From an uncultured Candidatus Saccharibacteria bacterium (lineage in GTDB: Bacteria; Patescibacteriota; Saccharimonadia; Saccharimonadales; Saccharimonadaceae): a DNA stretch of 64,000 bases. The stretch spans positions 76,738 to 140,737 of the forward strand of contig CAMIHP010000003.1 of NCBI GenBank assembly GCA_946222005.1, read 5' to 3'. This document shows, piece by piece, positions 60,156 to 64,000 of the stretch. The translations under genes and the position numbers were made by a program. Within the stretch, counting starts at the first letter, position 1. Every line of letters begins with the position of its first letter. Under the pieces are notes generated by a model. The model had not been told where the DNA came from. It was given only the letters and a program-made list of their open reading frames with translations, and made no database searches.

Positions 60156-60425
60156 TTACCAACTGCTCTTTGTAATGCCTGGGATTTCGCCCTTCGATGC
60201 CTTCTCGCGGAAGTTAATGCGGCTCAGGCCAAAGCGGCGCATATAACCACGTGGCCGACCACTGAGGGTATCGCGGTTCTTCCAGCGGGTTGGGCTGGAG
60301 TTGCGCGGCAGCTTTTGCAGGCCATCGAGGTCGCCCGCCGCCTTGAGCTCAGCGCGCTTGGCAGCGAATTTCTCGATCATCTTTTGGCGTTTGCGATCGC
60401 GTGCAATCATTGATTTCTTAGCCAT
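60156..60425 (-). CDS. rpsN: 30S ribosomal protein S14, zinc-free type
   Basis: 89 residues, long form without CxxC motifs: MAKKSMIARDRKRQKM, PRNSSPTRWKNRDTLSGRPR and the final GYMRRFGLSRINFRE block. Being zinc-independent, it should work under zinc limitation. Three bases after rplE. Confidence 0.96.
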   Translation of the reverse strand: MAKKSMIARDRKRQKMIEKFAAKRAELKAAGDLDGLQKLPRNSSPTRWKNRDTLSGRPRGYMRRFGLSRINFREKASKGEIPGITKSSW

Positions 60426-60428
60426 ACG

Positions 60429-61010
60429 CTATTTCCCCTCCTTCTCAAACGGCAGACCAAACTTCTCCAGCAGCGCCCGGCTCGCGGCTGGGCTGCCCTG
60501 CTCGATGGCAATCGTCACCTGGAGGCCATGAACGATCTGCGTCTCCTCAAAGGTGAGCTCGGGGAAAATACTCTGGTCGGTGATGCCAAGGTTGTAGTTG
60601 CCACCCTTGTCGAACTTGCTGCCCACGCCGTGGAAGTCGCGCACCCGCGGCAGGCTAACATTGACCAGCCGGTCGAGGAACTCGTACATCCGAGCGCCGC
60701 GCAGCGTCACACTCACGCCAATTGGTGCACCCATGCCAGCGCGGATCTTGAAGCCAGCGATCGACTTCTTAGCCAAGCGATCGACTGGCGCTTGGCCAGT
60801 AATCTTGGTAATGGTGTTGCGTACCAGTTGGTGGTAGCGCTTGTCTTCTTTGTGCTTGCCGATTCCTGCGCTGACCACAATCTTCTCGAGCTTGGGTACT
60901 TGGTGTACATTGCTCAAGGCTAATTCGGCCTGGAGTTCCTTGCGGTATTGATCCAGATACAAGGCTTTCAAGCGAGGAGTCGGAGCGGCGGATGCAGTTG
61001 CCTTCGCCAT
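60429..61010 (-). CDS. rplE: 50S ribosomal protein L5
   Basis: 193 residues, 5S rRNA-binding: KIVVSAGIGKHKED, RAGMGAPIGVSVTLRG and LPRVRDFHGVGSKFDKGGN, all characteristic. A short Ala/Thr-rich N-terminal extension is present. Overlaps rplX by one base. Confidence 0.97.
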   Translation of the reverse strand: MAKATASAAPTPRLKALYLDQYRKELQAELALSNVHQVPKLEKIVVSAGIGKHKEDKRYHQLVRNTITKITGQAPVDRLAKKSIAGFKIRAGMGAPIGVSVTLRGARMYEFLDRLVNVSLPRVRDFHGVGSKFDKGGNYNLGITDQSIFPELTFEETQIVHGLQVTIAIEQGSPAASRALLEKFGLPFEKEGK

Positions 61011-61333
61011 TAGTTGACCTCCTTGTTGTTCAGTTGCCGAGCGACGCGTACCTTAGCGCCCTCAGCATTAGTAGTATAGCCAATGCGGCTCGTCGTGCCA
61101 GCTGCTTCGTCGACGACTAGTGCGAGCTTGCTCAGCGGCACGGGCACATGAATCTCCTTGGTGCCCCCACGTGGGTTGAGCTGGCTTGGCTTGACATGGC
61201 GGTGGCGCACTCCCACGCCCTCGACCAATGCGGTCTGCTGAGCGGGGTTAACGGCCAACACCTTGCCCGTCGTGCCTTTGTCGTCACCACTGATGATCTT
61301 GACGATATCGTCTTTTTTGATGCGCTGTGCCAT
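61010..61333 (-). CDS. rplX: 50S ribosomal protein L24
   Basis: 107 residues, KOW domain with DDIVKIISGDDKGTTGKVL and the NPRGGTKEIHVPVPLSKLAL part, as in L24. Overlaps rplN and rplE by one base each. Confidence 0.96.
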   Translation of the reverse strand: MAQRIKKDDIVKIISGDDKGTTGKVLAVNPAQQTALVEGVGVRHRHVKPSQLNPRGGTKEIHVPVPLSKLALVVDEAAGTTSRIGYTTNAEGAKVRVARQLNNKEVN

Positions 61334-61701
61334 TAGAGTACCTCCGGTGCCAAGCTAATGATCTTGCTATAGCCAAGGTCGCGCAATTCGCGTGGCACAG
61401 GGCCAAAGACACGAGTTGCCTTGGGTGTTTTGTCGTCGTTGATAATAACGGCAGCGTTGTCATCGAAGCAGATGGTGCTGCCATCTTTGCGGCGGATTTG
61501 GTCGCGAGTGCGTACCACCACCGCCTTAACGATAGACTTCTTCTTGACGTTGCCCGTCGGGCTGGCGTCTTTGACGCTAGCGACGATCACATCGCCCACC
61601 CGGGCGTAGCGACGCCGAGTACCACCCAGCACGCGAATGCAGAGAATAGACTTTGCACCACTGTTATCTGTTACCTTGAGGCGAGATTCTTGCTGGATCA
61701 T
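61333..61701 (-). CDS. rplN: 50S ribosomal protein L14
   Basis: 122 residues, the usual length: MIQQESRLKVTDNSGAKSI start, RYARVGDVIVASVKDASP and ARVFGPVPRELRD end are diagnostic. Starts in a 4-nt overlap with rpsQ. Confidence 0.98.
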   Translation of the reverse strand: MIQQESRLKVTDNSGAKSILCIRVLGGTRRRYARVGDVIVASVKDASPTGNVKKKSIVKAVVVRTRDQIRRKDGSTICFDDNAAVIINDDKTPKATRVFGPVPRELRDLGYSKIISLAPEVL

Positions 61702-61988
61702 GCTGCCTCCTCTTCGCCTGCGTCATCGTTTTTGAACTCAATCGAGCCCTGCGAGCGCTTGAGTACGGCATCGAGCCGAAATGCTTTGCGCTTGCTGATC
61801 GGGCGTGTCTCGATGACCCGCACCGTATCACCAACATTGGCATCGTTTGTCTCGTCGTGAGCAGCATACTTACGGGTGACGGTGTATTGCTTGCCGTAAA
61901 TAGGGTGTGTTTCGCGGCTGGTCACGGTCACCGTGATGGTCTTGTTGCCCGCGGCCGAGGAAACAACGCCGGTCAATGTCTTGGCCAT
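61698..61988 (-). CDS. rpsQ: 30S ribosomal protein S17
   Basis: 96 residues: KTITVTVTSRETHPIYGKQY and VGDTVRVIETRPISKRKAFR define S17. A short acidic tail follows. Overlaps rpmC by one base and rplN by four. Confidence 0.96.
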   Translation of the reverse strand: MAKTLTGVVSSAAGNKTITVTVTSRETHPIYGKQYTVTRKYAAHDETNDANVGDTVRVIETRPISKRKAFRLDAVLKRSQGSIEFKNDDAGEEEAA

Positions 61989-62191
61989 TAGTTTGTTCCT
62001 TTCCGCTGATTAATTTCCGTTAGTATCTGCGCAATCTCTCGGCGATATACACCAAGGATCCGCGGATTGGCGAGCTCACCTGCCCGGTGGCCACGCTGGG
62101 CCTCAAGCAGATCGGCGCGCTTGGCGGCCAGCTCTTGCTGGAGTGTCTCGAGGCTCTTGACCTCTGTTGCAGGGACTGCATTCTCTGCCAT
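61988..62191 (-). CDS. rpmC: 50S ribosomal protein L29
   Basis: 67 residues, two-helix L29: ETLQQELAAKRADLLEAQRG and RREIAQILTEINQRK. Sits between rplP and rpsQ in the normal order. Confidence 0.95.
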   Translation of the reverse strand: MAENAVPATEVKSLETLQQELAAKRADLLEAQRGHRAGELANPRILGVYRREIAQILTEINQRKGTN

Positions 62192-62193
62192 CG

Positions 62194-62607
62194 CTAGGCC
62201 TCCTCTTTCTTAATAAAGCGTGTCTTGACGGGGAGCTTGTGGCTCGCCAGGCGCATTGCCTCGCGGGCGACATCCTCTGGCACACCCTTCATCTCAAACA
62301 TCACCGTGCCATTCTTGACCTTCGCAACAAAGAACTCAGGGTTACCCTTGCCGCCACCCATCTTCAGGCCCAGTGGCTTGCGGCTCACTGGGGTGTGCGG
62401 GAAGATCCGAATCCAGATCTTACCACCACGCTTGACGTAGCGGGTCATTGCCTGGCGCGCTGCCTCAATCTGGCGGCTTGTGACGCGCTCGTTGCTCAGG
62501 CTCTGCAGGCCATAGTCACCAAAGGCAATATAGTTGCCTCGTGTGGCGTTGCCTCGGTTCTTACCAATGCGGACTTTGCGAAATTTTGTTTTCTTCGGTA
62601 GTAACAT
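62194..62607 (-). CDS. rplP: 50S ribosomal protein L16
   Basis: 137 residues with MLLPKKTKFRKVRIGKNRG-like start, KIWIRIFPHTPVSRKPLGLK (part) and MGGGKGNPEFFVAKVK. Binds near the A-site tRNA. One-base overlap with rpsC. Confidence 0.97.
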   Translation of the reverse strand: MLLPKKTKFRKVRIGKNRGNATRGNYIAFGDYGLQSLSNERVTSRQIEAARQAMTRYVKRGGKIWIRIFPHTPVSRKPLGLKMGGGKGNPEFFVAKVKNGTVMFEMKGVPEDVAREAMRLASHKLPVKTRFIKKEEA

Positions 62608-63248
62608 TACTTCGCACTCCTTTCACCCTTATAGATCCAGACCTTGACGCCGACAATACCCACGCCAGGGCAGTTGGCTCGTGCAGTGTGGAAGTCGATA
62701 TCGGCCCGCAAGGTGTGCAGTGGCACCGAGCCCTCAATGACCTTCTCGCGGCGTGCCATCTCGGCATTGTTAAGTCGGCCGGCTACCTCAATACGGATAC
62801 CCTTTGCACCACTATTCATAGTGTTCTGGGCAGCCATCTTGACAGCACGACGGAAGTTAGCGCGGCGCTCGAGCTGGCGAGCGATATTCTCCGACACCAG
62901 CTTGGCGCTGAGCTCTGGCCGACGAACCTCTTCAATATTGATACGGACTGGCAAGCTGGCGATCTTCTCGATCTGTCGCTTGAGCTCTGTCACACCAGCC
63001 CCACCGCGGCCAATTACCACACCAGCCTTGGCAGTGTGAATTGCGATGGTAATCTGGTTTGGGCTGCGCTCAATCTCGATCCGGTCAATCGTTGGCCGGC
63101 TTGCATAGCGAGCTTCAATCAGCTCACGGATTTTGATGTCTTCTGCCAACCAAGCCGCAAAGTCGCGCTTGTTTTGGCCAAACCAACGCGAGCTCCAGTT
63201 TTTGTGGACTTGGAGGCGGAAACTGACTGGGTTTACTTTTTGGCCCAT
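62607..63248 (-). CDS. rpsC: 30S ribosomal protein S3
   Basis: 213 residues: MGQKVNPVSFRLQVHKNWSS, KH domain with VVIGRGGAGVTELKRQIEKI and C-terminal domain with GVKVWIYKGE. Starts at the base after rplV stop. Slightly shorter than E. coli S3 (233). Confidence 0.98.
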   Translation of the reverse strand: MGQKVNPVSFRLQVHKNWSSRWFGQNKRDFAAWLAEDIKIRELIEARYASRPTIDRIEIERSPNQITIAIHTAKAGVVIGRGGAGVTELKRQIEKIASLPVRINIEEVRRPELSAKLVSENIARQLERRANFRRAVKMAAQNTMNSGAKGIRIEVAGRLNNAEMARREKVIEGSVPLHTLRADIDFHTARANCPGVGIVGVKVWIYKGERSAK

Positions 63249-63683
63249 TTAGTTGTCTCCTTTCTTGGCTGTATCGGTTGCTTTGGCGGGTGCTTTCTTG
63301 ACCTGCTTCTCCACACCACTCACCTCAACCAAGATATGGCTCGAGCGCTTCTGGAATGGCTGAGCCCGGCCGCGGCTGGCCGGCTTGTAGCGGCGCAGAC
63401 GTGGGCCAGCAGTCACGCTGAGGCTGTGGATATGCAAACTGCGTGGGTCAAGGCCATGATTATTGATGGCATTGGCTTGGGCGCTGGCGATTGCCTTCTT
63501 AACAGGCAGTGCGGCGCGGCGCGGGGTGTGGTCAAGAATGACCAGTGCATCGGCCACACTGCGGCCACGCACCAGGCTAGCAACGATGCTAACCTTGCGC
63601 GGGGTCTGGTCTATACCCTTGATGTGCGCCCGAACGATGGCTGGTGCATCGCTCGACCCCTGTTGTGTCTGTGATGCGGCCAT
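63249..63683 (-). CDS. rplV: 50S ribosomal protein L22
   Basis: 144 residues. Core KVSIVASLVRGRSVADALV and RRYKPASRGRAQPFQKRSSH (tunnel loop and beta hairpin) are typical. The N-terminus has ~18 extra residues and the C-terminus a Lys/Ala/Asp tail (VKKAPAKATDTAKKGD). Overlaps rpsS by one base. Confidence 0.96.
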   Translation of the reverse strand: MAASQTQQGSSDAPAIVRAHIKGIDQTPRKVSIVASLVRGRSVADALVILDHTPRRAALPVKKAIASAQANAINNHGLDPRSLHIHSLSVTAGPRLRRYKPASRGRAQPFQKRSSHILVEVSGVEKQVKKAPAKATDTAKKGDN

Positions 63684-63949
63684 TACTTCTTATCCTTTCC
63701 ACCGTGCTTGCGGAACTTACGGGTTGGGCTAAACTCACCGAGCTTGTGGCCAACCATGTTTTCTGTAATCAGCACCGGCACATGCACCCGACCATTGTGC
63801 ACTGCAAAGGTGAACCCTACCATCTCTGGCGTGATCGTGCTACTGCGGGCCCAGGTCTTTATCACGGTGCGGTCGCCAACTTTCAGCGCTGCCACTTTTT
63901 TGGCAAGCTTCGCGTCGACGAATGGGCCTTTTTTGAGTGAACGACTCAT
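63683..63949 (-). CDS. rpsS: 30S ribosomal protein S19
   Basis: 88 residues: MSRSLKKGPFVDAKLAKK, TWARSSTITPEMVGFTFAV and HNGRVHVPVLITENMVGHKL; all conserved. Three bases after rplB. Confidence 0.98.
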   Translation of the reverse strand: MSRSLKKGPFVDAKLAKKVAALKVGDRTVIKTWARSSTITPEMVGFTFAVHNGRVHVPVLITENMVGHKLGEFSPTRKFRKHGGKDKK

Positions 63950-63952
63950 AGA

Positions 63953-64000
63953 CTACCTCTTCCTCTTAGCTTCGTGACGACTGCGGACAATCATCTTATT
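63953..64000 (-). CDS. rplB: 50S ribosomal protein L2, C-terminal end only
   Basis: The last 15 codons read NKMIVRSRHEAKRKR before TAG at 63953, matching the L2 C-terminus (KMIVRRR-type), and the position just before rpsS is that of rplB. The rest lies outside the window. Confidence 0.85.
   Translation of the reverse strand, partial: NKMIVRSRHEAKRKR

Noticed and set aside
1..64000. Recoded UGA, as in Gracilibacteria or SR1
   Set aside because: TGA ends many genes at expected family lengths and RF2 with an SPF motif is present.
1..64000. tRNA, rRNA, CRISPR arrays, IS elements, prophage
   Set aside because: I looked in the gaps on both strands and saw no T-loop signatures, rRNA segments, regular spaced repeats or transposase genes; a covariance search could still reveal a missed tRNA.

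Overview
The window looks like a piece of a Candidate Phyla Radiation genome, most likely Candidatus Saccharibacteria (TM7). The main evidence is a ribosomal protein cluster without L30 (rpsE runs straight into rplO), standard-code termination with both RF1 and RF2, and a compact gene set. That set keeps peptidoglycan, secretion, protease and aminoacyl-tRNA synthetase genes but lacks the nucleotide and lipid genes that normally sit among them. The assignment is inference from gene content, because no rRNA is present. I see no tRNA, rRNA, CRISPR array, IS element or prophage.

Layout. Positions 1-6.2 kb hold a soluble histidine kinase and response regulator pair, an anchored methyltransferase, exonuclease VII (xseB, xseA), a flippase-like membrane protein and a tRNA-type methyltransferase. 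Positions 6.3-10.9 kb hold L27, a single-domain response regulator, a CtpA protease and lineage-specific unknowns. Positions 10.9-15.6 kb (minus strand) hold prfB, a 630-nt structured non-coding stretch, ftsE, ftsX and a PcsB-like CHAP hydrolase, a coherent cell-division wall-splitting module. Positions 16-28.6 kb hold an HtpX-like protease, murD, an M16 peptidase, secA, hpf, a lone pyrD and serS. Positions 28.8-39 kb are surface and envelope: a collagen-like protein, a MacB-type exporter, uppP, a DUF2207 protein and a large anchored (alpha/alpha)-barrel protein. Positions 39.4-49.4 kb hold lysS, greA, proS and the rpsB-tsf-frr-uppS-rseP series. Positions 49.5-64 kb hold L31, RF1, unknown genes and the S10/spc ribosomal cluster, which is split between rpsH and rplF by about 3.9 kb of unrelated genes.

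The non-coding DNA is unusually informative. Two ~118-nt hairpins, upstream of proS and of frr, share a conserved core but have completely different basal stems that still pair, and every wobble is of the G-U type only on the minus strand: a strong candidate for a structured RNA family. Two compact transcription units (34.06-34.45 kb and 53.39-53.77 kb), each with its own promoter and terminator, encode only tiny peptides, one hydrophobic and the others rich in Trp and Cys. About fourteen genes have a -10 hexamer only 6-9 nt upstream of the start codon, which suggests widespread leaderless transcription, while genes inside operons carry Shine-Dalgarno sites.

Several lineage-specific unknown genes show disruptions: a frameshift at 7.8 kb, an in-frame amber at 24.9 kb, and an (AG)5 tract at 53.27 kb where one extra repeat unit would restore a longer reading frame. 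These may reflect phase variation or decay.
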